NCBI GenBank assembly: GCA_009599575.1
Contig: VWND01000075.1
Span: forward strand, 434,001-498,000
From: Blumeriella jaapii
Lineage: Eukaryota; Ascomycota; Leotiomycetes; Helotiales; Drepanopezizaceae
Length of the DNA stretch: 64,000 nt
Reading direction: 5' to 3'
Positions 1 to 11,445 of the stretch are shown here, in pieces. The notes beneath the pieces are model-generated. The model ran no database searches. It saw nothing but the letters and a program-made list of their open reading frames with translations, and was not told where the DNA came from. A program made the translations under genes and the position numbers. The number at the start of each line of letters is the position of its first letter. Within the stretch, counting starts at the first letter, position 1.

Positions 1-475
1 AGGGAGAGAGCTGACGATGGTTTACTGGTTCTTCGGGTTCGGAAGCTACCTACTTTACATACCTAGGTTAGGTAGGTAAGTAGGTAGGTACGTAGTATGT
101 GTTTACCGTACTGCTAACCATCGCGAGCGGTAGGCACTCCCCAGAACCCGCTCCTGTGCACTCTTTTCACTCGCAAGGCGAGAGGGCCGCAACGCCTGTC
201 GCCCTCGGAATCGCCATGGGGGTCACGGGTCTGCGGATTGATGATCTACGAAGTGCAGACAGAACAGCTGTGAATGTAGATGCTCTATCATTTGGTAGGG
301 CGAAAAATAAGCGAGAAAGTTTCTATGTACAACACCAACACGCCTGGGGAGAATGAGAAGTGGTCTGGTTTTGGACCGTGTGGTGGGAAACTGACGGTGC
401 TGATAGAAGCGTACCAGAGACGGAGGCGAGCATCCTGGGACCCCGAGTCCGGGATAGAGTGTGGCGCCCCGATGA
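1..475. other. intergenic edge with TAGG-type repeats
   Basis: No convincing gene. A low-complexity stretch at about 60-100 is built of TAGGTAGG/CTAGGT units, a motif that recurs at 53.15, 60.6, 60.93 and 61.07 kb. The rest is the 3' flank of the pectinesterase gene. Confidence 0.5.
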
Positions 476-1799
476 CTACTTTTTGAAGCTTCCATCGATC
501 CATCCGGCGCCTTTCGGCCAGAGTTTGGCCTTCGACACTGACGCCGTGGACGGCGTCAAGAACTTTCGGGCCGACGTGGAAGCGCCGTCGCCCTTGTTTT
601 GATACTCGGTGAAGATTCTGCACGTCCACGTTAGCCGTTGGCTTTCGGCGCGGATGGGGGGGGTGGGGGATGGCACTCACGGCGTGGCGTTGTCGGCCAT
701 GGTCGTGTACCCTTCGGGTTGGACGACGTTCGTCAACGTGCAAAACTGGTACATGACCTTGGCCAAGACCCTCCACGGTCGGCCGAGATAGACCTTGCCG
801 ACGACGGACGCCCCGGACGCCGCGGTCACCTAGGGAGAGGGTCAGTAGAGGAGGAGGAGTGGGGACTAGCTCGGGGGGCCACTTACGGTGCTGCTGTCAA
901 ACACGTACATGGCCGGGTCGGAGTCGACCTCGCGGGAGTTGGCCGTCACGTATCCGGCGCCGTTGGACGCGATGGTGCCTGCGTGTGGTGAGCGCTGGTC
1001 CCGGGGTGGAGGCAGGCCTGGGGGGACTCACATTCTCCGAACCACGCGGCTGCGTTGCCAAAGATGTAGTCGACCGAACCTGAACATCGTGAGCCTCTGT
1101 GACCCCGAAACGCGGCCGGGATGGGGCCTACCTTCAATGTAGCAGTTGGAGTAGTACTGGTAGCCCGACTTCGCGTACAGCGTGTCTTGGTAGCCCTTGA
1201 ATTGACAGGCGTAGAAGCCGAGTCGGTCACCGTTAGCGGTCACCGCGACCGCCTATGCATCGTCAGCGACGTCGAGAAAGGCCGGATCACCGAGACCTAC
1301 TTGCGTGCCCGGACCGTGCGAATTGACGATGTTGATGTTGTACACATTCACGTCGTCGTTGGCAATGTTGATCGTGGAACTCAGATCAAGCGTCCCAGCC
1401 TCGGACGAAGTCAGGCTGTGGGTGATCGTGACCTCGTTCGACCCGTAGCTCCCAACACTGAGTCGAGATCTTAGCCATGGTCCTTCTCGTCGAGGTGGGT
1501 GGGTGTGCTTACTTCTGGGTGTAGCCGTAGATGGTCAAAGGCCCTTTTTTTTCGATCGTCACGGTGTCCTTATAGGTTCCCGGGTACACGAAAATGCATT
1601 TCTGCGCCGAAGAGGACGGGATGGCAGCCAGGGCAGCGGTGAGAGTGCCGTATTCTCCAGACTGAGGTCCGCTTCTGACGACTTTGCATCCGGACGGAGG
1701 CGTCGTGCGAGACGTGGCCCGCGTCGCCAGATTCGACGGCAGCGCCGAGACCGACGACACGGCCAACAGCGCAGTCAACACAGACGTGAGGAAGGGCAT
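476..1799 (-). CDS. pectin methylesterase (CE8), secreted
   Basis: Removes methyl esters from homogalacturonan outside the cell, opening pectin to polygalacturonases such as the one at 10.2 kb. Seven exons: 1799-1513, 1457-1301, 1252-1132, 1079-1032, 978-887, 829-681 and 617-476. They total 996 nt (331 aa), the usual size for a fungal enzyme. The start is the ATG at 1799; the in-frame codon at 1811 is TTG. Residues 1-19 form a signal peptide (MPFLTSVLTALLAVSSVSA). The family motifs are reconstituted across junctions: GYQDTLYA with the first catalytic Asp, VDYIFGNA with the second, and YLGRPW with the conserved Arg and Trp. All six introns are 48-63 nt with GT-AG ends, and every phase agrees. 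The least certain junction is the first acceptor (1458-1460), where an alternative AG lies a few bases away. Nothing suggests inactivation. Confidence 0.93.
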
Positions 1800-2627
1800 G
1801 GTGAAGATCAAAGACGCAGGAGAAGCTGGCCCGGCTGGCTGGGTGGTGACGGCGAGGTCTGGCTCTTATACACCCGCAGTTGCGCCCATGTCTTTGGCCA
1901 GTTCGGATCGTGCTTTGCGTGAGCGCCCGGAGCATGACATGAAGCTTCCATCGTGCAAATTACAGTGCATAACCGCCAGGCCGGGCACGGAAGAACTGAT
2001 CTGAAAAGCGTTGAACTTTGTCAACACGAAAGCCTATTCCAGCCTCCACCCATGACCCGAGAGCATCATCACCAGGAGCCACTCGCGCGCCCAAGCCAGG
2101 GGATGCCGGTCCTGATGAGGCCGGGGAAGCGAGATCTTGCAATGCTCATCATCTACGGCGATTGACTTTCACACATTTCAATGCCGTCGCCATCCCAAGC
2201 CGCGGCCCCCAGGGAAACATTTGCCGGTCACCAGCATCGGGCGGGCGCTCGTCGAACACGCGGACCGGGGACGTGAAAGCGTGACATCAAGACGGGGTGG
2301 GTCGATCCCATTGGTGGTGATATTGTCCTCGTTGCCGTCAGAGGCACGCGGGGAAATTGTCTTCAAGTGCATGGTCAGTCCGATAGGTGGACTGTGTTTT
2401 ACACCAATCTGGACTTTCTCAGATGGCGGCTGCACGGAATCCGAGGACGACTCACTCAGCCGACGTGCTTGCACGGTACGGTGGAATCGGTAGGCCACAG
2501 CATCAAGCGGTACGGTGTAGACTCGTAAGGCTTGATTGAGATCTGATGATCATCTTGCTTTCTAGCCGCCCCTCGGGTGCAGGCCGTCGACGACGACGAT
2601 CTCGCAGGCTATATTTAAAACAGTACC
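1800..2627. other. intergenic, upstream of pectinesterase
   Basis: Promoter side of the pectinesterase gene. Short ORFs occur on both strands but lack family signatures and introns. No gene supported. Confidence 0.4.
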
Positions 2628-3160
2628 TGTACAGTACGTGGAGCCTGATACGAATCTTTAGCTTTTGGGACTGTAATTGCTCCTGTTTCTGCGGCAGGAA
2701 AAAGTTATTGTATTCGAGTGAATTTGGAGAGCCAATATCAAGCAATCGGTATTCAACACAGTCTGTACCTGTACGTCGTGCCTGATACGAATCTTTAGCT
2801 TTTGGGACTGTAATTGCTCCTGTTTCTGCGGCAGGAAAAAGTTCTTGTATTCGAGTGAATTTGAAGAGCCAATATCAAGCATCGATATTCAACACAGTCT
2901 GTACCTGTACGTCGTGCCTGATACGAATCTTTAGCTTTTGGGATTGTAATTGCTCCTGTTTCTGCGGCAGGAAAAAGTTCTTGTCTTCGAGTGAATTTGA
3001 AGAGCCAATATCAAGCATCGATATTCAACACAGTCTGTACCTGTACGTCGTGCCTGATACGAATCTTTAGCTTTTGGGATTGTAATTGCTCCTGTTTCTG
3101 CGGCTGGAAAAAGTTTTTGTAATCGGAGTGATCTGGGAAGCCAATATCAAGCAATCGATA
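2628..3160. repeat. 136-bp tandem repeat, four copies
   Basis: The block beginning GCCTGATACGAATCTTTAGC starts at 2643, 2780, 2916 and 3052, giving periods of 137, 136 and 136 bp. The copies differ by scattered substitutions, many of them transitions. The outer copies are more diverged: the first has CAGTACCTGTACAGTACGTGG where later copies have the CTGTACCTGTACGTCGTG form. Short ORFs on both strands reflect the period. No protein family recognised. Confidence 0.9.
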
Positions 3161-3925
3161 CGAGGCAACTCCGAAGGAATTTTCCTTACCGGCGATCCTA
3201 GCTTTTCTTACATTTACGCATATCATTACGATTGACATAACGAAGGCATATTTATTGATATTCCAGAAGAATCGTATCAGAAAGAAAAATTGGAAAATAA
3301 AAACCGACCGCGCGATGATTGCAAACCCGGTACAGCGCCTTTTCCTTCGAAAAATCGCTTGACAGTACGACCGCATATTAACGGCAGGAAAATTGTTGGG
3401 GGGAGAGGTGCGCCAAGTAACTACAAGCAATTATATTGGCGTATATGAAAAGACGTGCGACAGACAACTTGGCGTCGCTAACACTCGAAGTCATGGAAAG
3501 GCTTTCAAAATTCTCAAAGAGCTAAAATACTGCGGGATTAATATCCAGGGACATACGAATGGGAAAAGCCTTGGTTTCATGTATATTTGGTTCACAAGGC
3601 AGGGAAATACGATCCAACCGAATCGGCAGGTCGAATGCTAGACTGGTCTCTGCCTTCAGCGTTCTTCCTTGCTGTCCGGCCTACAGTACATACATGCATA
3701 CAGTAGTAGTACAGTACATACAGTACGGAGAATGCACAGATTCTCTCCGATGAGTGGGCCCTTGGCCCTTCTGCGGTCCTCGGGCGGAGATGTCTCCGAG
3801 CGGCGTCACCTGATTCCCAACATTCATTCCGATCTGTGGTTTTGGCTTTTTTTAATATCTATTTACTTTGTGGTGTTTCAAGCCATCGAAGATCACATAC
3901 CAACATGATGGAAGACTGTCTCTAT

Positions 3926-4112
3926 CCCGCCTGCCGGAAAAGGCTCGCATAGCGGGCCCATGGGCCGCTCGTTTCTGTTACATAACTGCTTTTTCGAATG
4001 CGGACTTGGGTACATGAACATCTCCAGCTTGGCACGTCTCCCATGTCCTCCGGGAGGCTTGAGATGGCGCAGTTTCGCTGCCCCCCCCCCGCCCCCTCGG
4101 GCGTTCAATGAT
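3926..4112. repeat. dispersed repeat with ATC-rich tail, copy 1
   Basis: Aligns by eye with 7398-7590. Shared blocks are CGCCTG...GGCTC, ATAACTGCTTT, AGC.TRGCACGTCTCC, CGGGAGGCTTGAG and GCGCAGTTTC, followed by a C-rich run and a tail of ATC units. Non-coding. The layout (unique body, simple 3' tail) is SINE-like, but no internal polymerase III promoter was identified. Confidence 0.65.
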
Positions 4113-4143
4113 ATCATCATCATCGTCGGCTTTTGCGTGTAGA

Positions 4144-4230
4144 AGATTCCAGCTTAGCACGTCTTTGGGAGGTGGTTGTGCCCTTCCAGACGTTGAACGG
4201 TATGATCATCATCATCGTCATTATGATTTC
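4144..4230. repeat. dispersed repeat, partial copy
   Basis: Directly follows the first copy and repeats only the 3' part: CCAGCTTAGCACGTCTTTGG, a short C-rich block, ACGTTGAAC, then an ATC-rich tail like those of the other copies. It could be a 3'-truncated second insertion or a partial duplication. Confidence 0.5.
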
Positions 4231-6089
4231 GCTATCTGCTTCCTACATACAGGGTTGTATTCTTGGCATTAATAAACTCGAATCTTGCGTTCTCTTACGT
4301 ACTATGGTACTGTACATACTGTACACGTGCGAAATAATGTTCGTTTGACTGTAGGTCCATGAGCGGCTATTCGAGCGATGTGACGGTTCCGTCTTTTCCG
4401 TTCGCGTATCTATAGCATCTGATCCTCGCTTGTGCGCATGCATCACGACATCGCCTAGTCTCCTGGTGAGGTTCCCCATCACCCAACCGTAGAGACCTCT
4501 TCACTGAACATACACAAGGCTCCTTCCTCTTAGCAACCTCTCCCTTCTGCAGTTGTTGGATCTAAGTGCTATTCCACCGTTACAGAACCGAAGTCCTGGC
4601 TCCTGTCATGCTGTGTGACCCTGGCGACCTACAGTCGTTGATTGATCTGAGCCTCCGTCGGGTTAGATCGTCACATCGCCAACAACTCTTCGATGTACAG
4701 TACTGCGCTGGCGACGGCGTTATGCGATCTCTTCTCTCATATTCCTCGCGGGTCGCGCTATCCCCACCGCCCGGAAAAGAACGGAGTTACCTATGATAGT
4801 GTTGTAACGCCGTGAGCGTTCGCCCTCGAGCGCGAATATAGCTCTCGCACATGTCCACTCCCAGTCCATCTTGACTATTATAATCGCCTATTTCACTTCT
4901 CATCATCCCTTGCACCGATGAATTCCATTCGGTCGGTATGGTGTGATTGAATACTATGCCCTCCACGTTACATGCGTATTACATCATTTAATTCTGGTAC
5001 AAAAATAAGGGGTGTAATCGCGACCTGGCACTGGCGCTGGAGGTGGAGGCTTTGCAGCCAATGGGTCGCATATTAAAGCCGAAAGTCGAGTAAATCTAGC
5101 TTGATAATCGGCGGGGGTCGAAACGGAAGCGAGGTCAGTGGCGGGAGCTTTAGATGGACCAGTGGCCGTTTTGACTACTTAACGCGTACCTGCGTTGCTA
5201 CAGTCATGTAACTTGAAGGATGTGAATAGGAAAAGGATATTCGCAGTATATTTCCAGACTCATAAGACAAGTCACATAGTGTTTTCCAAAAAGTACGTGG
5301 TGGCAACATCTGAATCGGATTAGAAAACCTAGCATTCTGGATCATACCCTGACCCTTTGTAAAGAAAGCCATAGTAGTCCGCCACCTCCTCTCCGTTCAT
5401 GTAGTCGGAGTAGTCTCGCTCGGAGTACCCGTCCACTTCCTCTTCGTCTCTGCTACCTTCTCCACATTCACAGAGCTCGGCGGAATCAGTGTCAACCGTT
5501 TGGAGGAGGGTAGAGTCGCCGTCAGAAAAAACGCTCTTATTTGGAGGCACTTCAGCCTCGCCGCACGACACCGTTTCGTCCCCATCTCTATCCTCCGTGC
5601 CATCACTTTTCTCCCGCTGGCCCAGCCTCTTGAGCTCCCAGGTTGGGCGGGGGAAGAGGGGGCTCTCTGTTTGCCCTGGATCTCTCCAGCTCATTTCTCA
5701 CCATATCCACAATGGCACGGTCGAAAATCATGGCAACCCCCGTCTTGCATCCACAGTACTCACTAGATCCGTCCTCCTTGTTTACAATGCCACTTTCGTT
5801 ACATAGACACGTATCGAGGCTGCGAGGGCACTGATCTTGGGCGTTAATCGGAGTTTGTCGCACAGCGAAATGTGAATCCACACCGCTGTGTTGGGTGCGC
5901 TGTTTCCTCTCGCACCCCCCCCCCCCCCCCCCCCTCTATTGCTGCGACACACCTCCCAGAGAAACCTGCCCTCTTTTCGAATCAGCGTCTGGTGTTTGAA
6001 GAGCCATTGCACATAATCACCAGGGTTTCCACGCCTGGCCAGCTTGAGGGAAGCTCGGTGCTTTCGTTTCCAAACAGATTGAAAGAAGC
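4231..6089. other. gene-poor AT-rich stretch
   Basis: No gene I can support. An acidic reading frame on the minus strand (about 5329-5694) is open but has no secure start and no recognisable domain. The copia relic to the right may extend into this stretch. Confidence 0.35.
5915..5934 (+). repeat. 20-nt homopolymeric C tract
   Basis: Uninterrupted run of 20 C, next to the retrotransposon relic. Such runs are prone to slippage and sequencing error. A shorter run of ten C lies at 4081-4090. Confidence 0.9.
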
Positions 6090-6719
6090 TCGGTACTTTT
6101 GTGCGATTTCTGTGGCGAGAATTAGATTTGATCGGTTGAGAGTTTTTCTTAGGTGTCGAAAATCTTTTGCAACTTGATATCGCTATGAAAGCATGCTTTC
6201 GCTACCGCTGTTGAGAGTTAGGCTGTGCTTATTCTTCGTTGAACTTATACGCACAGCTTTTGATAGGCAGCAGCTTTTGGTTGGTAGATCGCGACGTTGC
6301 GATTCCAAGCCTTTGCTTCCATGAGACATTTATTGTAATACTTGTTGCTCGTTAGAACCTTCCAAAAGCGGTGGAGCTTGAGGTTTACTCTTGTTTGGAT
6401 CCTCTTTAAAAAAGCCGTTTGGTTGTGAAACGTCCATCTGGCTTATCGCCCATATTGCAAAAGCAGTCCGATATTCCTGAGTAAGCTTGTTGTTCTGGTT
6501 GCTTATCCACGAATTGTATTCGATCATGATCGTTTGAGCAGATTTCCCAGGTTTTATGAGAGCAGCTGGGTTCTCACGAGCAGGACCGTTGGGATAGGCG
6601 AATTCTCGGATGCTAAGACAAGTGGCGCTGACTTGGTACTGATTGAATTATTCAGTCCAGTCTTCGGGCTTGGTGCATCTAAAGCTAGTGTTTATGGTGA
6701 CGTTATCGAATGAAGACAT
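6090..6719 (-). mobile_element. degenerate Ty1/copia gag relic
   Basis: From the ATG at 6719 the minus strand reads like the N-terminal gag region of copia-type retrotransposons. It has a ..KPEDWTE*FNQY.. segment (the usual W..W core), then YNSWISNQNNKLTQEYRTAF and AIWAISQMD. After the stop at 6330 the frame shifts and continues as EAKAWNRNVAIYQPKAAAYQ followed by gag-like helical sequence to about 6090. At least four interruptions are TAA where CAA would restore the frame, which is the C-to-T change expected from repeat-induced point mutation. No protease, integrase, reverse transcriptase or LTR was found, so this is a dead fragment. Assignment rests on pattern recognition of the gag family. 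Confidence 0.6.
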
Positions 6720-7397
6720 AATAATCGATGGTTGGTGATCGATAAGGGATGAAGAGAGTTGTTGAAATAAGTCATTTTGTCGAGTTGATCGTGATCACAG
6801 TTAAGTTGGATTGAGTTCCCAATTCCTTTTCGCGCAAAGTAGCTAAACAAATGGCTATATGGCTTTTAAATTTGACACAGAATGTGATAAAACTTGTATT
6901 TGTGGAAGAAATCACGATCAATGTATTAAGACTTCAATTGATTCTTGACCTTAACCCACTGATTTACTCTCAATACATTACTCGTGATCTCTCTCCACAG
7001 ATACAACTTCACACAGTGTATTACTAACGATTCCGGGTTCTTGTGATTTGGGAGGTGGATTTCTTTTTCATTTCTCTTTTTTCTAACAACGCCCTTTCGG
7101 CTTGACTCGACGGTCTACATGTTGGTTTCGCCAAGGGGGTTGTGTAATACACGGTTGAGACGTTGCAATAACTGTATGTTGTATTGCGATGGGGTCTGGT
7201 CCATCTAGCTAGCTATCGGGGGTAGAATATGTATGGGCCTGCAGCCTAGCGTGGGCTTGGCGCAGCCACGATATCACGTGTGCCCAAAAACCACGTGACT
7301 TACATTCCAACACTATACGACCCAGAGAAACACTCAGCTCAACAGCTTTAACATTCTGAATTTTTCAAAGGTGGCTTCACGAACACAATAGAGAACC

Positions 7398-7590
7398 ATT
7401 CCGCCTGTTAAGGAAGGGCTCAAATAGCGGACCATTTGTCACACATTTCTTTTAGATAACTGCTTTCTCGAGGGCGTCTTGCCCAGCTTAGCACGTCTCC
7501 AATGCCCTGCGGGAGGCTTGAGGTAGCGCAGTTTCACTCCCCCCTCCAGACGTCAAATAATATCATTATCATTATCATCTTCCACAGATA
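7398..7590. repeat. dispersed repeat with ATC/ATT tail, copy 2
   Basis: Counterpart of 3926-4112, with the same order of blocks and a 3' tail of ATCATT units. Substitutions against copy 1 are largely transitions. Two CACGTG sites (7275, 7292) lie just upstream. Confidence 0.65.
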
Positions 7591-9139
7591 CAAGTTTTTT
7601 TTTTTTTCCATATCACAGATTTTGTAGCCAAAAAGCTAGTCGAATAATAGCGGGCTTCATCAAGAAGGTGTAGCTAGCTCGAAGGTCGGAAAGGCTTAGT
7701 GAAAAGGTCCGATTTGGTCGATTTCTTGAACAGTATCTTGGTGTTCAGCGGAATAATCGTCGGCCTTCTCGCGGAGTTGTCACCGCAGCGTGCTCGGGCG
7801 AAGAAAACTGGTGTAACGTTTGCTGAAGAGCTGGCTACAGCGAAAAGCGGTGTGGCAGCGTCCCAGTAGAAAGGTTACAGACGCCGAAGTGGGTCAGAAA
7901 GATGAAAGTGCAGCTTCGAGACCGAAAAGAAGGGTGCTTGACCTTGCTATGATGTGACGACACTAAAGCTGCAGAACGAGTAGGCGAAAAGCTTAGAATA
8001 TCAAGGAGCAGAACCTGGAAGAGGTTCAGCTGGAAAAACTTTATACAGCAAAGCTAGGGTCACATGTCGTCTAGGGGCCTAGGGGCCGAGCAGGTCAGGT
8101 CATCACAAGCGGGTTCTAACGCAAGGTGGTGTTTACAAGAAGAGTGTTATCCAACACTTCAACTATTTGATATTGCAAAGAATTGGATGGGATTTCGTGA
8201 GCCGGATCTTGTGCACGGACTAGGGTTTTTAAAAGCGGAGGTACAGTACACAGTACACAGTACACAGTAGTTGATGGGAGTTTTACAACGCAGTGTAACA
8301 TGGTGTAATGTTTTGGGTTTGATTGCGCCAAGCCCGATTAGTATGAACAGCCTCTCGTATCGGTTGTCAACCATGTACTGATGTGTAGTATCACCTCTCT
8401 GAACAAAGACAAAATCCATGCCACGACGAGGGCAGTGACAAGGGCCCTTCGGCCAATAGAATTAACGTAGAATCCTGTAGAAACGAGCAGGTTTCTCACT
8501 TTGTGATATTCAAATCCGCAACCCCACCGTTTTCTTATCCATTACGGGGATTTCATCTTTGTTCAGGGGCGTGATGGTAGAACACCACCTCTAGCGATAG
8601 TAAATATAACAGGACAACTGAACCAACCGAACACTCCCTTAGTGCATGCACTAAACAAAATGCATTTTTTACCCTGCGAACCCATCTATTTATTTACTTT
8701 GGCCAGATCTACACCACCACGTTGCTTCATGCTCTGATCGTCACAGTATTGCGGCTAATCTAAACTTGACATAATACTATTGCTAATCGGGGAATAAACC
8801 TAATCAAGCACTATTAGCTTGTTTCATCATACGCTCCGTGGATGTATGAAAAACGCAGAGCAAAGGCTTCGCTGGTTGCGAAAATCTACATAGTACATAC
8901 CTAGGTACAGTAGTGGGGTCCACGCCCATCTCCTCCATATGAGTGCTTAGTGTATCACGTGATGATATGCAGAGACCTGATCCCTAAATCCGAAACATCG
9001 TCTGAACATCCCGAAAACTTATTCTACCAACCTAATCTTATTTCAACATCCCAACCTCTTCCTCAAATCCCAATCCTCCTAGCGCCGCAACAAAAAGCAA
9101 TCTTTTACGTTTAATACTAAAACGAGCGATGTCACATTG
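7591..9139. other. gene-poor AT-rich stretch
   Basis: No supported gene. The plus strand at about 7610-8060 has a broken protein-like frame with several stops, possibly another decayed element, which I could not identify. A CAGTACACAGTACACAGTAC run lies at 8244-8268, and a weak copy of the GH28-upstream repeat may begin near 8575. Confidence 0.35.
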
Positions 9140-9149
9140 ACAAGCAAAG

Positions 9150-9267
9150 GTCAGGCAATTATTCGTTTAAGCAAAACGTCGTAGTCCCGCTTAGAGATGG
9201 CGTAAAAGATATCCGCTATCTGAGAGTGTAGTAAATACAACACCCCCATCTTATAGACATTGAATAA
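9150..9267 (+). repeat. diverged copy of GH28-upstream unit
   Basis: Matches the next copy over the AGGCAATTATTCG...AAGCAAAACGTCG...AAAGATA..CGCTAT...AGAGTGTAGTA.ATACA.AACACC blocks, at lower identity than between the two later copies. Confidence 0.5.
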
Positions 9268-9440
9268 ACAGAACAACTCGAACGAACCAGAAGTTTCCCC
9301 TCCAATGCTCAAGCAGCGGTGAGGCATTTATTCGATCAAGCAAAGCATCGAGGCCCTGTTTTTAACATGGGATGAAAGATAACTGCCATACCACAGTAGA
9401 GTATACACATACATAACACCACCACCCAAACACAATAAAG
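9268..9440 (+). repeat. GH28-upstream unit, second copy
   Basis: Begins ACAGAACAACTCGAACGAAC and includes CAAGCAGCGGTGAGGCATTT. Closely matches 9918-10087 with mostly C/T and A/G differences. Its TATA-like position reads GAGTATACACA, so the TATA box present in the third copy is lost or never formed here. Confidence 0.8.
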
Positions 9441-9917
9441 TGGAAAAAGCTTCTGCACCACTTCCCAGCAGCCAAAGTAGTCAAGGTAGACTTAAACTCA
9501 AGATAGTAGGCAAAGTAGACTTACTAAGTTTAGTATTGCTGATCTGGCCGCGTCTGAAAGTGAGCACTCGAATCTAACATTCTGCGTTTTATTTTTCAGT
9601 CTTGATTAGCGCATGTACAAATCGTTGAAAAGGAAATTTAAGAACCTTTCTAATGAATTGTAGGAACAGATCAGCGTTCAGGAGATAATTCGACAAATCG
9701 TACACGCTAGTGAAAGTGTTTTTCGACTCGATGCATTTTAAATGATTTTGAACATTGTTACGCGTTCGAAAAGTGGCCTGAGAAAACAACACCAAAACTT
9801 TATAAGCTCATCTTAGCTGTAGTAAGTCTAGACACCTTGGCTGTATCAAATATACCTTAGCTACCTTGGCTGCTGGGGGTGCTGGAATTTTTGCACTCTA
9901 CTGTAGAGAGTGATTCA

Positions 9918-10087
9918 ACAGAACAACTTGAACAAACCGAACAACCCCTTTTCAATTCTCAAGCAGCGGTGAGGCATTTATTCGATCAATCAAAGCATCG
10001 AGGCCCCGTTTTTGACATGGGATGAAAGATAACCGCTGTACCACAGCAGAGTATATAAACACCACTGCCCAAATAGATAGCAGAGAA
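9918..10087 (+). repeat. GH28-upstream unit, third copy (functional promoter side)
   Basis: Same unit as 9268-9440. A further partial copy of its first 45 bases (ACAGAACAACTTGAACAAAC) restarts at 10088 and runs into the 5' leader of the GH28 gene. The third copy carries the TATA box, so the unit is probably a duplicated promoter and leader segment. Confidence 0.8.
10052..10058 (+). promoter_or_regulatory. TATA box of the GH28 gene
   Basis: TATATAA lies 115 bases before the ATG at 10173, at a plausible distance for a short leader. Inferred from position and match only. Confidence 0.55.
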
Positions 10088-10172
10088 ACAGAACAACTTG
10101 AACAAACCGAACAACCCCTCCTTGAGTGCAAATTCTGAACAAACTGCAATTTACTGTAGTGAACTCGCAAAC

Positions 10173-11445
10173 ATGCGTCTTATTTATTCCATTGTTCTGC
10201 TTACTGCTTCACATACCCTCGCAACCCCTTTGAATGTTCAGGTAAAGGCCGATTCGGTCCTCCGGACTCGAGCAGTTTGTACTCCGGCATCTGGAGCAGC
10301 TTCTGGAGACGATACACCTGCTATTGCTGATGCTATCAAATCTTGTGGAAACGGAGGGACCATCGTCATCCCGGCTGGTACGACTTACAACCTCAAGACA
10401 GCCCTCGAATTTGACGGGTGCGTGAACTGCGACTTTCAGATTGAAGGACAGTTGATAGCCTCGGGCGACACGGACCTTTGGGACGGGGCGCGGGCCATAA
10501 TACTTGTGAAGAACATTCGCGGGGTAAAGATCAGGTCGTTGACGGGATCCGGAGTCATTGATGGAAACGGTCAAAAGTCGTAAGTGGACGCCGAAGCTAG
10601 CTCTCCTTCCGATCAGAATTTAACCAGCTAGCTGTAGGTACGATCGTTTTGCGAAGGATACAAACTTTGGTCGTCCAGATTTGCTATCCATTAGTGGCGG
10701 AAGCGATATTTTGGTAGACAACTTTCAGCTGAGGAACGCTCCGGAAAAGTTCGTCAACATCAGAAATGGTGTTAACGTGGCGACTTTCTCGAATCTCAAG
10801 CTCGATGCGACTTCCGAATCCAGCAACTCGCCCCAGAACACCGACGGCTTCGCCGTTGGCGACAGTACACATGTCACACTCACGAACATCAATGTCAAAA
10901 ATCAGGATGATTGCATCGGATTCAAGCCCGGCGCTAATTATGTCCTTGCAGAGGACATAACGTGCACTGAATCTCACGGCGTTGTCGTTGGATCACTAGG
11001 CTTGGAAGAATTCGCCACGGTGACGAATATTATAGCCAGGAACATCCACATGATCAACTCTGTCAAAGCTGCTGGGATCAAGACGTTCCCGCCAGGAAAC
11101 GGGCACACTCAACCAATCGTGTCCAACGTCACCTTCACCGGGTTCGTGGTGGAGAATTGCGACTTCGCGATTGAGATACTGAGCTGCTACTCCACATCGG
11201 CCTCTTACTGCGAGAGCCATCCCGGGAATGCATTGCTGACCGATATCACCTTCGACAACTTCAGCGGGAAGACCAACACCAAGTACTCCCCGACAACGGC
11301 AAATCTGAATTGTGGAGCGGCGGGCACATGTGATGTTACTGTGTCCGAGTACAAGGTTGAGGCTGGATCTGGGGAAGGGAAGGTTCTTTGTGAAAACACT
11401 CCGAGTACATTAGGGATCGCTTGCACAGCTGGGGCCTCGGGTTGA
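10173..11445 (+). CDS. GH28 polygalacturonase-family enzyme, secreted, exo-type likely
   Basis: Hydrolyses a galacturonan backbone outside the cell. Two exons, 10173-10579 and 10638-11445, give 404 aa; the 58-nt intron has GTAAGT/TGTAG ends. Residues 1-17 are a signal peptide (MRLIYSIVLLTASHTLA). The GH28 motifs appear in order in exon 2: QNTDGF, NQDDC with the paired catalytic Asp residues, and SHGVVVGS around the conserved His. The fourth motif, usually RIK, reads GIK. Cysteines near the C-terminus look paired as in secreted enzymes. From memory the GIK form occurs in some fungal exo-acting GH28 clades (exopolygalacturonase or exo-rhamnogalacturonase), so exo action is an inference. The enzyme would work on pectin de-esterified by the product of the gene at 0.5-1.8 kb. 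Its promoter region is reiterated. Confidence 0.9.

Noticed and set aside
1800..1811. Longer pectinesterase N-terminus beginning at 1811
   Set aside because: The codon at 1811 is TTG; the ATG at 1799 gives a clean signal peptide.
2178..2498. 106-codon ORF upstream of pectinesterase
   Set aside because: No family resemblance; position fits promoter sequence.
5329..5881. Possible acidic protein on the minus strand, joined by a GTGAGA-CTCAAG intron
   Set aside because: Frames join in phase, but there is no ATG at the proposed start, no family signature, and it borders a retrotransposon relic.
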